From NCBI GenBank assembly GCA_025980665.1, contig JAICXC010000047.1, positions 1 to 36,743 on the forward strand: a stretch of 36,743 nt of DNA, written 5' to 3'. The stretch is from Bryobacteraceae bacterium (GTDB taxonomy: Bacteria > Acidobacteriota > Terriglobia > Bryobacterales > Bryobacteraceae). The notes beneath the pieces were generated by a model. The model made no database searches, had not been told where the DNA came from, and saw only the letters and a list, made by a program, of their open reading frames with translations. Positions 8,001-16,689 of this stretch are shown piece by piece; within the stretch, counting starts at the first letter, position 1, and each line of letters begins with the position of its first letter. A program made the translations under genes and the position numbers.

Positions 8001-8028
8001 GGGCCAGCCAGTCCGCTCCGGCTGGCCC
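8001..8028. terminator. 9-bp hairpin after the CAP remnant
   Basis: GGGCCAGCC pairs with GGCTGGCCC around a ten-base loop. It lies between the CAP remnant and the stop of the convergent 25-codon gene. The stem shares GCCAGCC/GGCTGGC with the hairpin at 6344-6367. Confidence 0.5.
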
Positions 8029-8046
8029 CGAAAATTCAGAGTTGAT

Positions 8047-8124
8047 CTAGTGATGAGCCAGCAGAAACCACGCGATCACCAGGATCCCCGGTACACCTAA
8101 AGCCCAAGCGAGTATGTATCTCAT
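8047..8124 (-). CDS. 25-residue single-pass membrane peptide
   Basis: A very short gene encoding MRYILAWALGVPGILVIAWFLLAHH in two parts: a hydrophobic span (residues 3-22) with two final histidines. The start is supported by a strong GGAGGT Shine-Dalgarno, followed by CGT and ATG. The frame runs open upstream to 8295, but that part is not hydrophobic or conserved-looking and the ribosome site sits at 8125-8130. Small hydrophobic peptides of this kind occur in many bacteria; I do not recognise a named family. Role unknown. Confidence 0.6.
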   Translation of the reverse strand: MRYILAWALGVPGILVIAWFLLAHH

Positions 8125-8249
8125 ACGACCTCCGGAATTCACAAATGCACGTAGGGTGCCACTTGCGGCGGCATCATTAAAACGTTCATTTATTGATGTG
8201 TTTGCTAGCGAACGATTTTTATTTCGACAAGTCGCGACAGCCGGTTGAT

Positions 8250-8283
8250 CGAGCAAATTTCGCGCGCGAATCGGGTTTGCTCG
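8250..8283. repeat. Inverted repeat after murJ
   Basis: CGAGCAAA (8250-8257) and TTTGCTCG (8276-8283) flank an 18-base loop that holds the self-complementary TTCGCGCGCGAA. It lies between the murJ stop and the small peptide gene, with no T-tract. It could fold at the murJ transcript end. The remaining ~125 bases up to the small gene hold only AT-rich sequence that may contain its promoter. Confidence 0.4.
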
Positions 8284-8314
8284 TGATTCCTGCACTCCGT
8301 GTGAATGTCACGAG

Positions 8315-9982
8315 TTAGCGGCGTTGCAACCGGCGCTGGATGGGCCTCGCGAACGCGCGGATTACTCCATCGATATCGGACAGCCCCAACGCCCGGCAAC
8401 ATACGTAATACACAGCGAGGCCGACTGGCAGTGACACCGCCAGATCGGCCAGCCGCGCTTTTTGAGATACGCCCAGCCACGTTTCCATGCCGCGCGACGA
8501 CGCGAAAATCGCGGCGCCCATGATCGCCGATGCCAGTGACACTTTGCCGATCTGCGTGGCCAGATCGCGCCCGTGGACTCCGCCGATCCGCCTACGGAGA
8601 ATCGCGAACAACACTACGAATCCGAACAGCGCGACGGCGGATGTCGAAAGCGCCAGGCCCGCGTGCCCGAGCCCCGCGAACTTAATCATCGTCGACGCGG
8701 CCGCGTAGTTCACCAGAATCGACGCCAGGCTCACCAGCATCGGCGTGCGCGCGTCGTTCAGCGCATAAAATGCCGGGCTGAGCACCTTCAGCGCAGCGTA
8801 GCCCATCAGCCCGATCGCGTAGTAAGAAAGCGCCACGGCAGTCTGCTGTGTATCGTATAACTGGAACCTGCCGCCCTGGTAGATGGCGCCGATAATCGAT
8901 TTCCCCAGCACCACGAGCCCAACCGATGACGGTATCGTCAGCAGAAACACGGTGCCTAGCGAGTTCGAGAGTGTTCGCCGAAACTCGTCCATCTGGCCGC
9001 GCGCGACGCTGCGGGCGATGGAGGGAAGCGTCGCCGAGGCCATCGCCACGCCGAACAGCCCCAAGGGGAGCTGCATGAAGCGAAACGCATAACTCAGCCA
9101 GCTCACCGGGCCGTCCAGGCCCCGGATCGGATCGGAAATGGTGGACGCGAAGTTCGTGTTCACCATCACGTTGATCTGCACGGCGGCGTTGCCGAGAATC
9201 GCCGGGACCATCAACTTCAGGATGCGCTGCAATCCCGGATCGGTCCAATCCAGCGTCGCTCGGAAACGGAATCCGAGACGGTGTAGGCTCGGCAACTGCC
9301 AGATCAACTGCAGTGCGCCGCCCAGAACCACGCCGATCGCCATGCCTTCGATGCGCGTGAGGTGCAACGTTGGCCCCAGAACGATGCCTAGGACGATCCC
9401 AAATCCCACGGAGCCCAGGTTGAAAAACGTCGATGCGAGAGCCGGCACACCGAAGTAGTTGCATGCGTTCAGCACTCCCATCGCCTGCGCGGCCAATGCG
9501 ACCAGCAGCAGGAACGGGAACATGATGCGCGTCATGCGGACCGCCAGCTCGAATTTTCCGGGAACCTCAGCGTATCCGGGAGCGAGAAGGTGAACCAGTA
9601 CCGGCGCAAAGATGATTCCGGCGGTACACACCGCGCCGACAACGATGATCAGCGCCGTCGCTACCAGGCTAACCAGCCGCACGGCTTCCTCTTTACTGCG
9701 CTGGCTGAGGTACTCGCTGAAGGTGGGGACGAAGGCGCTCGCCAGGGCTCCCTCAGCGAATAGATCGCGCGTCAGGTTGGGGATCCGGAAACCCAGCATG
9801 AACGCGTCGTAAATCAGTCCTGCGCCGAACAGCCGGGCCATCACCGATTCGCGCAGCAAGCCAGTGATGCGGCTCATGAAAACCGCGACCGATACCACGC
9901 CCGCCGATCGCACCACGCTCTCGGATTGAGAGGGTGTGGGATCTACGCGGTCACGATCCGTATTGTTCAAGGAAGTGGGCAA
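8315..9982 (-). CDS. murJ: MurJ (MviN), lipid II flippase
   Basis: Inner-membrane flippase of the MOP superfamily that moves lipid II across the membrane for peptidoglycan synthesis. The conserved start of the first domain, VVSVAVFMSRITGLLRESVM, is followed by FGAGLIYDAFMLGFRIPNLTRDLFAEGALASAFVPTF in two motifs, both diagnostic. There are about 14 hydrophobic helices over 555 residues, a normal length. The chosen start is a TTG that overlaps the upstream peptidase gene by 32 bases. A GTG at 9919, 21 codons later, would remove an unconserved tail and the overlap; it is a real alternative. Likely co-transcribed with the peptidase. Confidence 0.93.
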   Translation of the reverse strand: MPTSLNNTDRDRVDPTPSQSESVVRSAGVVSVAVFMSRITGLLRESVMARLFGAGLIYDAFMLGFRIPNLTRDLFAEGALASAFVPTFSEYLSQRSKEEAVRLVSLVATALIIVVGAVCTAGIIFAPVLVHLLAPGYAEVPGKFELAVRMTRIMFPFLLLVALAAQAMGVLNACNYFGVPALASTFFNLGSVGFGIVLGIVLGPTLHLTRIEGMAIGVVLGGALQLIWQLPSLHRLGFRFRATLDWTDPGLQRILKLMVPAILGNAAVQINVMVNTNFASTISDPIRGLDGPVSWLSYAFRFMQLPLGLFGVAMASATLPSIARSVARGQMDEFRRTLSNSLGTVFLLTIPSSVGLVVLGKSIIGAIYQGGRFQLYDTQQTAVALSYYAIGLMGYAALKVLSPAFYALNDARTPMLVSLASILVNYAAASTMIKFAGLGHAGLALSTSAVALFGFVVLFAILRRRIGGVHGRDLATQIGKVSLASAIMGAAIFASSRGMETWLGVSQKARLADLAVSLPVGLAVYYVCCRALGLSDIDGVIRAFARPIQRRLQRR

Positions 9983-11321
9983 TGGTCATGATCCCGGCGT
10001 AGTAGTTCGCCAGCTTGTATTTCTCGTTGGGCGAATGTAATCCATCGTCGGGCAGCCCGAATCCCATCAGGATAGTGGGAATGCCGAGGTGCTTGGCGAA
10101 ATCGCCCACAATCGGAATGGAACCGCCGCTCCGGATAAACACCGTCTCGCGGCCCAGTACGTCCGCGAACGCCTTGGCGGCGATGTGAATCGCGGGGTGA
10201 TCGGGATTCACGCTGATGGCCGGTCCGTACGCCAGGATCTTCACTTCGGTCTGAATTCCCGCCGGCGTGAAGTCCTTAACTGCCTTCTTATAGCCCGCGA
10301 TGACCTTTTCCGGATCCTGATTGGGCACCAGTCGGATGCTGACTTTGGCCGTCGCTTTGGCGGGGATCACCGTCTTGGCGCCCGGCGCGACGAATCCGCC
10401 GACGATGCCGTGCACTTCGAGCGTCGGCCGTGCCCACACGCGTTCGAGCACACTGAATCCCGGCTCGCCGGTCAGCTGCGTCGATCCAACCTCGACCTTG
10501 AGGAACTCTTTCTCATCGAACGGCAGCGTCGACCAGGAATGTTTTTCGGCGGGCGTCGGCGGCGCCACATCGTCGTAAATGCCGGGAATGTTGATGTGCC
10601 CTTGCGCGTCCTTAAGTTTCGATAGCAGCTCGACCAGTCCGAAGATCGCGTTGGGCGCGGCACCCCCGTACATTCCCGAGTGCAAATCTTTCGCTGGACC
10701 ACGAGCCTCGATCTCGGTGTAGATTAGTCCACGCAAGCCGACGCACAACGTCGGGATGCCCTCGGCGTAGAGCTCGGTATCGGACACCAGCGCGACATCG
10801 GATTTGAGCTTGGCGGGATTCTCTGCGACATACTTCGCGATGGCCGCGCCGCTGACTTCCTCCTCGCCTTCGATCAGGAACTTCACATTCACCGGAAGCT
10901 TGCCGTTTACCGCGAACAGCGCTTCGATGGCCTTGATGTGGCTATACATCTGACCTTTGTCGTCGGCCGAGCCTCGCGCGTAAATGTTGCCGTCGCGAAC
11001 GGTCGGCTCGAAAGGCGGGGTCACCCATTCATCCAGAGGATCGGGAGGCTGCACATCGTAGTGCCCGTAGCACAGCACGGTCGGTTTGCCAGGCGCATGC
11101 AACCAATCTGCATAGATCAGAGGATGACCCGCGGTCTTAATCACCTCGACATGCTCCAGCTTCGCTGCGCGCATGCTGGAGGCGACGAACTCGGCGGCGC
11201 GCTGAATGTCGGGGACGTGCTCAGGCAGCGTGCTGACGCTGGGGATGCGGAGAAAATCCTTTAGCTCGGAAAGCAGCCGGTCCTTGTTTGTTTCGACAAA
11301 CGTATTAGTGGAGAGGGACAC
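9951..11321 (-). CDS. M20-family dipeptidase/metallopeptidase
   Basis: Zinc- or cobalt-dependent cytoplasmic peptidase of the M20 family (CNDP-like, about 456 residues). Metal-site motifs are visible: CYGHYDVQPPDPLDEW (near 85-100), GSADDKGQ (near 116-123), IEGEEEVSG (near 150-158) with the catalytic Glu, and SDTE (near 181). The inserted dimerisation domain follows, with ARGPAKDLHSGMYGG. C-terminal GGSIPIV and GLPDDGLHSPNEK complete the metal site. Start is a GTG, supported by TATAAT five bases upstream; no Shine-Dalgarno. It probably acts on small peptides; the substrate cannot be told. murJ follows and overlaps. Confidence 0.9.
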   Translation of the reverse strand: MSLSTNTFVETNKDRLLSELKDFLRIPSVSTLPEHVPDIQRAAEFVASSMRAAKLEHVEVIKTAGHPLIYADWLHAPGKPTVLCYGHYDVQPPDPLDEWVTPPFEPTVRDGNIYARGSADDKGQMYSHIKAIEALFAVNGKLPVNVKFLIEGEEEVSGAAIAKYVAENPAKLKSDVALVSDTELYAEGIPTLCVGLRGLIYTEIEARGPAKDLHSGMYGGAAPNAIFGLVELLSKLKDAQGHINIPGIYDDVAPPTPAEKHSWSTLPFDEKEFLKVEVGSTQLTGEPGFSVLERVWARPTLEVHGIVGGFVAPGAKTVIPAKATAKVSIRLVPNQDPEKVIAGYKKAVKDFTPAGIQTEVKILAYGPAISVNPDHPAIHIAAKAFADVLGRETVFIRSGGSIPIVGDFAKHLGIPTILMGFGLPDDGLHSPNEKYKLANYYAGIMTIAHFLEQYGS

Positions 11322-11326
11322 AATCC

Positions 11327-11332
11327 ATTATA
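11327..11332 (-). promoter_or_regulatory. Consensus -10 (TATAAT) of the M20 peptidase gene
   Basis: TATAAT read on the minus strand ends five bases before the GTG start at 11321. This puts the transcription start at or next to the start codon, a leaderless layout. The -35 region would fall in the end of the FecR-like gene and is not consensus. Confidence 0.55.
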
Positions 11333-11351
11333 GAAGTCCGCCCAGCGTGGC

Positions 11352-12167
11352 TTACTGGCTGGTGGAACTCTTGTGGCCGGCGAGCGCGATTGCAGCGCCC
11401 GCGCCGCCTCCGCCGATCGCGGCAATGATGCCGATCTTCGCGCCGATCGACATTCCGGTGTGCGCGGCGGGGGCGGGCGAGGGGCCTGGTGCCGGGGGAT
11501 TAGCAGTAGCCACAACGGGTGCGGCCGCGGATGCGGGCACTTCCGTTTTCGCTTCGAGCGTAGCCGCGACACTTAGGCATCCGCCTTGCGAGACCAACGC
11601 AACCGAGGCGACGTTCATCACGCTTGTCGCTGGAGGGACTCCCGGCCTGGCGCTCGAAGTCCGGCCCCGCACTTCCACGCGATTGCCGACATTAGCAGCC
11701 AGATCCGTGCCAGAGACCTCAATCACTTCTTGCGTGCTCTGATCTTGCACCAGGAATCGACCGTCTTTGTAGACCATACAACCGGCGTGTACGGTTTGGC
11801 CTTGCGCGGCCTGCATCGCGACGCTTCCCTTGAAGGGAGCGCGAATCAATCTCGCCTGATCCGAAACGCGCGCCTCAAACGATACCGGAGCCGCTAGCTG
11901 CGCGGTACCTTTTTCGAGGATGAGCCGGTTCTGCCAGATGCGGGCGCGCGATCCCGCGGCGAGCTGCACTTTCACGCCGTTTCGTAACGCCAACTCCGAG
12001 GAAGCCGAGCTGGTTTCAATGGTCGTGCCGTCGAACAGCGTGGCGTTGCCCCATACCTGGGATCCTTCCACGTTAAAATGACCGCTGGCCGTGACGACTC
12101 CGATGGCGGGCCCGGCCAGGCCGACGACGGAGAATAACAAACAGGAGAGAACGCTTCTTGCAACCAC
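11352..12167 (-). CDS. Exported FecR-like domain protein with Gly/Ala-rich C-terminal helix
   Basis: A 271-residue exported protein. Signal peptide over the first ~25 residues (VARSVLSCLLFSVVGLAGPAIG). Then a FecR-like beta domain: LFDGTTIETSSASSELALRNGVKVQLAAGSRARI near 42-75. A Pro/Ala-rich linker follows, and the end GAKIGIIAAIGGGGAGAAIAL is a hydrophobic helix. The frame is open upstream to a TTG at 12224, but the GTG at 12167 is chosen: it begins the signal peptide and has TATACT seven bases before it. FecR-like domains often sit in cell-surface or regulatory proteins; no sigma factor or TonB receptor is nearby, so a role in iron signalling is not supported. Confidence 0.65.
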   Translation of the reverse strand: MVARSVLSCLLFSVVGLAGPAIGVVTASGHFNVEGSQVWGNATLFDGTTIETSSASSELALRNGVKVQLAAGSRARIWQNRLILEKGTAQLAAPVSFEARVSDQARLIRAPFKGSVAMQAAQGQTVHAGCMVYKDGRFLVQDQSTQEVIEVSGTDLAANVGNRVEVRGRTSSARPGVPPATSVMNVASVALVSQGGCLSVAATLEAKTEVPASAAAPVVATANPPAPGPSPAPAAHTGMSIGAKIGIIAAIGGGGAGAAIALAGHKSSTSQ

Positions 12168-12174
12168 TGAAGTC

Positions 12175-12204
12175 AGTATACGGTCAGTCGATTTGAAGCG
12201 GCAA
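12175..12204 (-). promoter_or_regulatory. Promoter of the FecR-like gene
   Basis: Minus-strand TTGCCG (12199-12204), an 18-base spacer and TATACT (12175-12180), then seven bases to the GTG at 12167. It overlaps the start region of the divergent TPR-like gene, so both genes may compete for polymerase. Confidence 0.5.
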
Positions 12205-13362
12205 GAACTTTTAGTGTTATTCAAATGTATTACGATCCTCGCGCTGGCGACTGCGGCGTGGTGGTCCGTTCGGCTTGCTCGCGCGGACGGAGCGTTTCGT
12301 CAGCGCACGCCTGCGGAACTCGGGCGTGCGATCGAACTGGAGCCGGAAAACGGCGAATACCTGGCGGCACTTGCATTACAAGCGGAATACGCGGGGCAAG
12401 ATCCGACGCCGGCTTTGGAAGAAATCGTGCGGCTGAATCCGCGCTCGTCGGCGCCGCGAATCCGACTGGGTCTGGACGCCGAGCTGCGCGGCGACGCCAG
12501 CCAAGCCGAACGCTGGCTTCAGGATGCATACTCCGTCGACCACCAATTCGAGACGCGCTGGACGCTGGCGAACTTCTATTTCCGTCAATTCTCGCTGGGT
12601 GAAGATCGGCGCGACGAATTCTGGACTTGGATGAGGTCGGCGCTCGAGATGTCCTACGGAGATCGCGTCGCTGCGTTCGACCTGTGCTGGCAAGCGTCGG
12701 ACAATGCGCATGAGATCCTAAGCCGCGCCATTCCCGATCGTCGCGAAGTACTCGCGTCGTATCTGGAATATGTGCTGTCTCACCATCGCCAGGCCGCCAT
12801 TGCCGGCGCAGCGAATGAGCTTGCAAAGATCCGTCGCGCCGAGGATCTACCGCTGCTTTATACCGCGACGGATATTGTTCTCGATCCTAATCTGTGGCAG
12901 GCTCTTGGCAATCCTCGGCCTGATGGAATTACGCATCCGAATTTCGAGGGGCCGCACATCGGTCCCAGCGTAGGCCATGGATTCGACTGGCGCATCGCTG
13001 AGGTCGCTGGAGTGACTCACTTGTCTCTCGAGGGCGCGCATCGCATCCGATTTAGCGGACAGCAGCCCGAGTCCTGTGAATTGCTGCGCCAAGTGGCGGG
13101 AGGACTTCGCGCCGGCGCCGCTTATATGTTGCGTTGGGAAGCCAGGACGCAGGGAATCGCTTCGCCCACGGGGCTCGTCTGGCGCATCGAAAAGAGTACC
13201 GGAGAAGTTGTTTCCGGCGAAGACTGGTCCACGGGAACGATGACGTTCACGCCGGATTCGGATCACGCAACGCTGGTGCTGGCGTATCGCCGTCCGGAAG
13301 GACAGGTTCGAACCGAAGGATATCTAGACTTAAGGCAGGTGTTTACTTCTTTACAAGAATGA
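12193..13362 (+). CDS. Membrane-anchored TPR-like protein with C-terminal beta domain
   Basis: I do not recognise a named family. With a TTG at 12193 the protein has 389 residues: a positive N-terminus (MKRQELLVLF) and a membrane anchor (CITILALATAAWWSV). Next come TPR-like helices (RTPAELGRAIELEPENGEYLAALALQAEY, split as helix pairs near 32-60) with further repeats to about 180. Residues ~250-389 look like a beta-sandwich (GAAYMLRWEARTQG, TMTFTPDSDHATLVLAYRRP), similar in feel to carbohydrate-binding modules. Other starts are GTG 12214 and an upstream ATG at 12091, which would overlap the divergent gene. It overlaps the convergent gene by 20 bases at its end. An exopolysaccharide or envelope role is a guess. 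Confidence 0.55.
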   Translation: MKRQELLVLFKCITILALATAAWWSVRLARADGAFRQRTPAELGRAIELEPENGEYLAALALQAEYAGQDPTPALEEIVRLNPRSSAPRIRLGLDAELRGDASQAERWLQDAYSVDHQFETRWTLANFYFRQFSLGEDRRDEFWTWMRSALEMSYGDRVAAFDLCWQASDNAHEILSRAIPDRREVLASYLEYVLSHHRQAAIAGAANELAKIRRAEDLPLLYTATDIVLDPNLWQALGNPRPDGITHPNFEGPHIGPSVGHGFDWRIAEVAGVTHLSLEGAHRIRFSGQQPESCELLRQVAGGLRAGAAYMLRWEARTQGIASPTGLVWRIEKSTGEVVSGEDWSTGTMTFTPDSDHATLVLAYRRPEGQVRTEGYLDLRQVFTSLQE

Positions 13363-14506
13363 AATTTCCGCTGCGGATTTTGTTCGGCTGCGAGTCTATC
13401 TGGAAGTTCACTTCCAATAGATTGAATGCGGGACCGGGAATGAGTTCGATAACGCCGGATGCTCCATCGCTGGTCATCAGCGTGAACTTTTGAGTCGGCG
13501 TCGCGGCGATATCGCCCGCAAAGCTGAAGCGGACGACGGGGTTGTCGGCGCTTCCCGGCGGTCGTTTGAATTTCGCCTCGATGGTCCCATTGGCGCGCCC
13601 ATTCTCTTCCTGGACCTCCAGGGCCACGGATTCCGGCTGTGGTCCGTGGTAAATGCCGTTCACAGTCGGATAGGTCCAGGTGCCGACGTAGCGGACCAAG
13701 GGAACCGGCGAAACGGAAGCATTGCGCGGCCCGGCCGTGGGCACGTTCCTCGAGATATCGACAGCCGGCGCGGGCGGTGGCGCGCTGGCGACTTGAATGG
13801 CTTCGGCCAGCTTGCTGTAGTAAGCAGTCCATGCCGAGCCTTCGGCGCCCATGCGGGCTACGGTTTGGGAGAACTGCGAAGTCTGGTCCGCGAATGCGGC
13901 GGCGGTTTTGCCGCGGGCCTGTTCCAGGCTGGCGCTGGCCGCGGAAGTTGCTGCAATCGCTTTCTGATGAGCCTGAATGGTATCGGTGAGCGCGGCGAGA
14001 GCGACCCTCTCCCGTTCCATAGACTGGCGGAGTTGCTGGATGCCACGATCTTTGTCCGCCGCGAACTTGCCGATCGCCCGCGTGACGGTTTGCAATTCAG
14101 CGCCTGCCAAGTTCGCGACGGCGGGCGGCATCAAATCCGGCGACGGTCTGGTGACCAGCGTCTGCAGAATTCGACGGCGCTGCGCCGCATTCTCGGCTGA
14201 GGATTTCAAGTAGGCCAGGCGAGTCGCCTCGAAGGTCACTACCGCCGCCGCGGAACGGTCGGCCTGCGCAACTTGCGGAGCCCCGCCGTTGCCCGCGTCG
14301 CGCTCGAGATTTGTTTGCGCCTGCTGCCAGACGTCGTATGCCTGGCGATACGCATCACGGCCGGTCTGGCCGATCAGTAAGGCCGCGAAGGTAATCAACA
14401 CGCCGGTCGGAAGCGCAAAGGGCGTGGCGCGCGCCACCCAGTGCGACCTGGAAATAATCGCGCTACGCTCCGTTTTGCGCGGGTTAAGCAAGTGAAAATA
14501 TTTCAT
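13343..14506 (-). CDS. Membrane-anchored coiled-coil protein with C-terminal beta domain
   Basis: Unrecognised 387-residue protein. Residues 29-47 form one membrane span (PFALPTGVLITFAALLIG). Residues 50-240 are helical and rich in Ala, Gln and Arg, likely coiled coil. After a proline-rich linker (APPPAPAVD) comes a beta-rich domain (about 270-387) with YVGTWTYPTVNGIYHGPQ and GVIELIPGPAFNLLEVNFQI, lipocalin-like in pattern. The ATG at 14506 is chosen: it overlaps the TGA of the upstream gene as ATGA, which suggests coupled translation. The frame is open further up to 14554, but that lies within the upstream gene. Third gene of a transporter-led operon. Confidence 0.6.
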   Translation of the reverse strand: MKYFHLLNPRKTERSAIISRSHWVARATPFALPTGVLITFAALLIGQTGRDAYRQAYDVWQQAQTNLERDAGNGGAPQVAQADRSAAAVVTFEATRLAYLKSSAENAAQRRRILQTLVTRPSPDLMPPAVANLAGAELQTVTRAIGKFAADKDRGIQQLRQSMERERVALAALTDTIQAHQKAIAATSAASASLEQARGKTAAAFADQTSQFSQTVARMGAEGSAWTAYYSKLAEAIQVASAPPPAPAVDISRNVPTAGPRNASVSPVPLVRYVGTWTYPTVNGIYHGPQPESVALEVQEENGRANGTIEAKFKRPPGSADNPVVRFSFAGDIAATPTQKFTLMTSDGASGVIELIPGPAFNLLEVNFQIDSQPNKIRSGNFILVKK

Positions 14507-15216
14507 TGCTTCCGGCCCTTGGGCTGGGATGCCCCGATTTGGGTAATCGTGCATTCGATTTGCGCCCGCGACTTTCGGGCGGCATAATATCCGTTCCAGC
14601 GCGTCCGTTCGGATTCGGCCGCGGCGAATTCCTCGCGTAGCGCCGCGTCGCGAGCCTCGAATTTCGGCACCAGATCGCGCAGCAGCCCTACGGCGGCGTC
14701 GGCGGATCCGGTTTGTTGCTCCAAGGCGGCCGCCCGCTGGTGGATCGTCGCCCCGATTTGTGCCAGGAGTTTCTCGGGAGCTTCCAGGGAAGGTCGCTGT
14801 TTGACGCTCTGCGCCAGCGCGTCGGATTGAATGTCCACAGCGGTTTGTTCCTGGCCCGCGTCGGCTCGCTCCAGCCGCGATTCCACTGCCTGCCGCTCTT
14901 CGGCCACAAGCAAATTCCGTACCTCCGCGGTTTCAGCGAACGCATTGGCGGAGACGGCTCTGAGGTAATCGGAAAGCGCAGCCAACCTGGCTTCAGAGGC
15001 CCGGCTGACTTCGACGACAGCGGCCATCGCGCGGGGATCGCAAGGCAACATTCGCGCCATGCGCTCGTTCATATCCTTGGCAAGCGCTTCCCATTCGAGG
15101 CTACGTTTCTGCGCGGTCAGTTCCAACGTAGCGATATCCGCCGCTGCAGGATTTGCCGGAACAGCATCCTGTCCGAATGCCGCCGCACAAAGCAGGACGC
15201 CCAGCGCGCATTTCAT
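14503..15216 (-). CDS. Exported helical protein, partner of the downstream coiled-coil protein
   Basis: Unrecognised 237-residue protein. It starts with a short signal peptide (MKCALGVLLCAAAFGQ) and is otherwise mostly helical with many Ala, Glu and Arg, with likely coiled coils (QTAVDIQSDALAQSVKQ; ALREEFAAAESERTRWNGYYAARKS). Two cysteines occur (59 and near 222). The WNGYYAARKS segment resembles WTAYYSKLAE in the next gene, so the two may be distant relatives or share a helical repeat. The gene begins eight bases after the POT transporter stop and overlaps the next start by four bases (ATGA). An envelope-associated role with the transporter is an inference. Confidence 0.6.
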   Translation of the reverse strand: MKCALGVLLCAAAFGQDAVPANPAAADIATLELTAQKRSLEWEALAKDMNERMARMLPCDPRAMAAVVEVSRASEARLAALSDYLRAVSANAFAETAEVRNLLVAEERQAVESRLERADAGQEQTAVDIQSDALAQSVKQRPSLEAPEKLLAQIGATIHQRAAALEQQTGSADAAVGLLRDLVPKFEARDAALREEFAAAESERTRWNGYYAARKSRAQIECTITQIGASQPKGRKQ

Positions 15217-15224
15217 GAATGCTA

Positions 15225-16682
15225 TTATTTCACTCCGCCCATCAGCTTGGTAACCGGGCGCGAAATGAGCAGCAGCACCACGCCAAAGACGATACCCAAG
15301 CCGCCTGCATAACCCACCAGTCTGTCAAGAGGCATCGATTCATAGAAGGACGCCATCCGGCCCGCGAAGAAATTGCCGACCGAGATCGACAGGAACCAGA
15401 CGCCCATGGTCAGCCCCGCAATCCGTGCCGGCGCGAGCTTGGTGATAGCGCTCAAACCCACCGGGCTCAGGCACAGTTCGCCCACTGTGTGAATCAAGTA
15501 GACCGCTGCCAGCCAGAGCGGGCTGACCCGGCCGGTATCACCTGCTGCCCGTGCGGCGAACACCATGATCAGGAAGCCGCCGCCCGCGCCCAGCAATCCG
15601 AACGCGAATTTTGTCACCAGCGATGGATCGCGGTCGCCCAGCTTGATCCACAACCAGGCCAACAAAGGGCCGAGCAGATAAATGTAAGCGGAATTGAGCG
15701 ACTGGAACCAGGACGAGGGGAACGCAAAGCCGAACAGGTGATTGTCCGTGCTGCGGTCCGCGAACAGGTTCAGCGTGGAGCCGGCCTGCTCGAAGATCGA
15801 CCAGAAGATCGCCGAAGCGATGAACAGCACCAGGATGACGTAGATGCGTTTTTTCTCGACGGGAGTAAAGTCCTTCGAGAGGATCAACGCGCCGAAGGTC
15901 ACCACCACGGCGATCACCAGCAGCCCGCCAAATCCGTCTGCTACTTTTTCGAGAGCCGGCCGCATGAGTAACAACGCTACGAGAGCGGCTGCCAACACTC
16001 CCGAGCCGATTCCCAGAACCCGCCGGTCCTGCGGTGTGGACTTCGCCGGCAGCCTGCCAGCATCACCTAGGTATTTGCGCGTTATTTGGAACTGAATTAA
16101 TCCCGCCAGCATAAATAGGCCAGCCAACCCGAAGGCATAGCGGTAATCGATGGTCTGGCCGACATAGCCGAGGAGCAGCGGCGCCAGACCCGCGCCGATG
16201 TTGATGCCGACGTAGTACAGCGTGAATCCTGAATCGCGACGGATATCTTTCTCACCGTAGAGAAATCCCACCACGGTGGTGCAACTGGTTTTGAGAAACC
16301 CGGTGCCAACGGCCATCAGCAGCAGCGATGCAACGAACGGTCCCAGCGAAGGAAGCAGCAGGCCGAAATTCCCAGCCGCGATCAGCAGGCCGCCTAAAAT
16401 CACCGCTCGTTGATGGCCCAGGAAGCGGTCGGCGATCCATCCAGCCGGCAAGGCGAAGATGTAGGCACAGGACGTGTACAGTCCGTAGATCGCACCCGCG
16501 ATGGCGACGCTCAGCCCCATACCGCGTTGCGAAACCGCTGCGGTCATATACAGAATCAATAGCGCGCGGATGCCGTAGTAACTGAAGCGTTCCCACATCT
16601 CGGTGAAAAAAAGCGTGGAAAGACCGCGTGGATGCCCAAAGAAGCTGCGATCGTTGGCGGACGCCAGTGAGTTGGCGGACAT
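15225..16682 (-). CDS. POT/PTR-family proton-coupled oligopeptide transporter
   Basis: Inner-membrane MFS transporter that imports di- and tripeptides with protons. The 485-residue protein has the POT signature ExxERFSYYGIRALL (TEMWERFSYYG near 28-38), about 12-14 helices, PAGWIADRFLGHQRAV between helices 2 and 3, and GVIPAL-like FYVGINIGAGLAP region near 178 (LYYVGINIGAGLAP), which marks the PTR2 family. The start ATG has TATAAT seven bases before it. Two coiled-coil genes follow in the same operon. The substrate range (di/tripeptide) comes from the family. Confidence 0.92.
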   Translation of the reverse strand: MSANSLASANDRSFFGHPRGLSTLFFTEMWERFSYYGIRALLILYMTAAVSQRGMGLSVAIAGAIYGLYTSCAYIFALPAGWIADRFLGHQRAVILGGLLIAAGNFGLLLPSLGPFVASLLLMAVGTGFLKTSCTTVVGFLYGEKDIRRDSGFTLYYVGINIGAGLAPLLLGYVGQTIDYRYAFGLAGLFMLAGLIQFQITRKYLGDAGRLPAKSTPQDRRVLGIGSGVLAAALVALLLMRPALEKVADGFGGLLVIAVVVTFGALILSKDFTPVEKKRIYVILVLFIASAIFWSIFEQAGSTLNLFADRSTDNHLFGFAFPSSWFQSLNSAYIYLLGPLLAWLWIKLGDRDPSLVTKFAFGLLGAGGGFLIMVFAARAAGDTGRVSPLWLAAVYLIHTVGELCLSPVGLSAITKLAPARIAGLTMGVWFLSISVGNFFAGRMASFYESMPLDRLVGYAGGLGIVFGVVLLLISRPVTKLMGGVK

Positions 16683-16689
16683 TTCCCCG

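Noticed and set aside
8125..8295. Longer form of the 25-residue peptide, starting at 8295
   Set aside because: A strong ribosome site sits directly before the ATG at 8124, and the upstream part has no hydrophobic or conserved-looking pattern.
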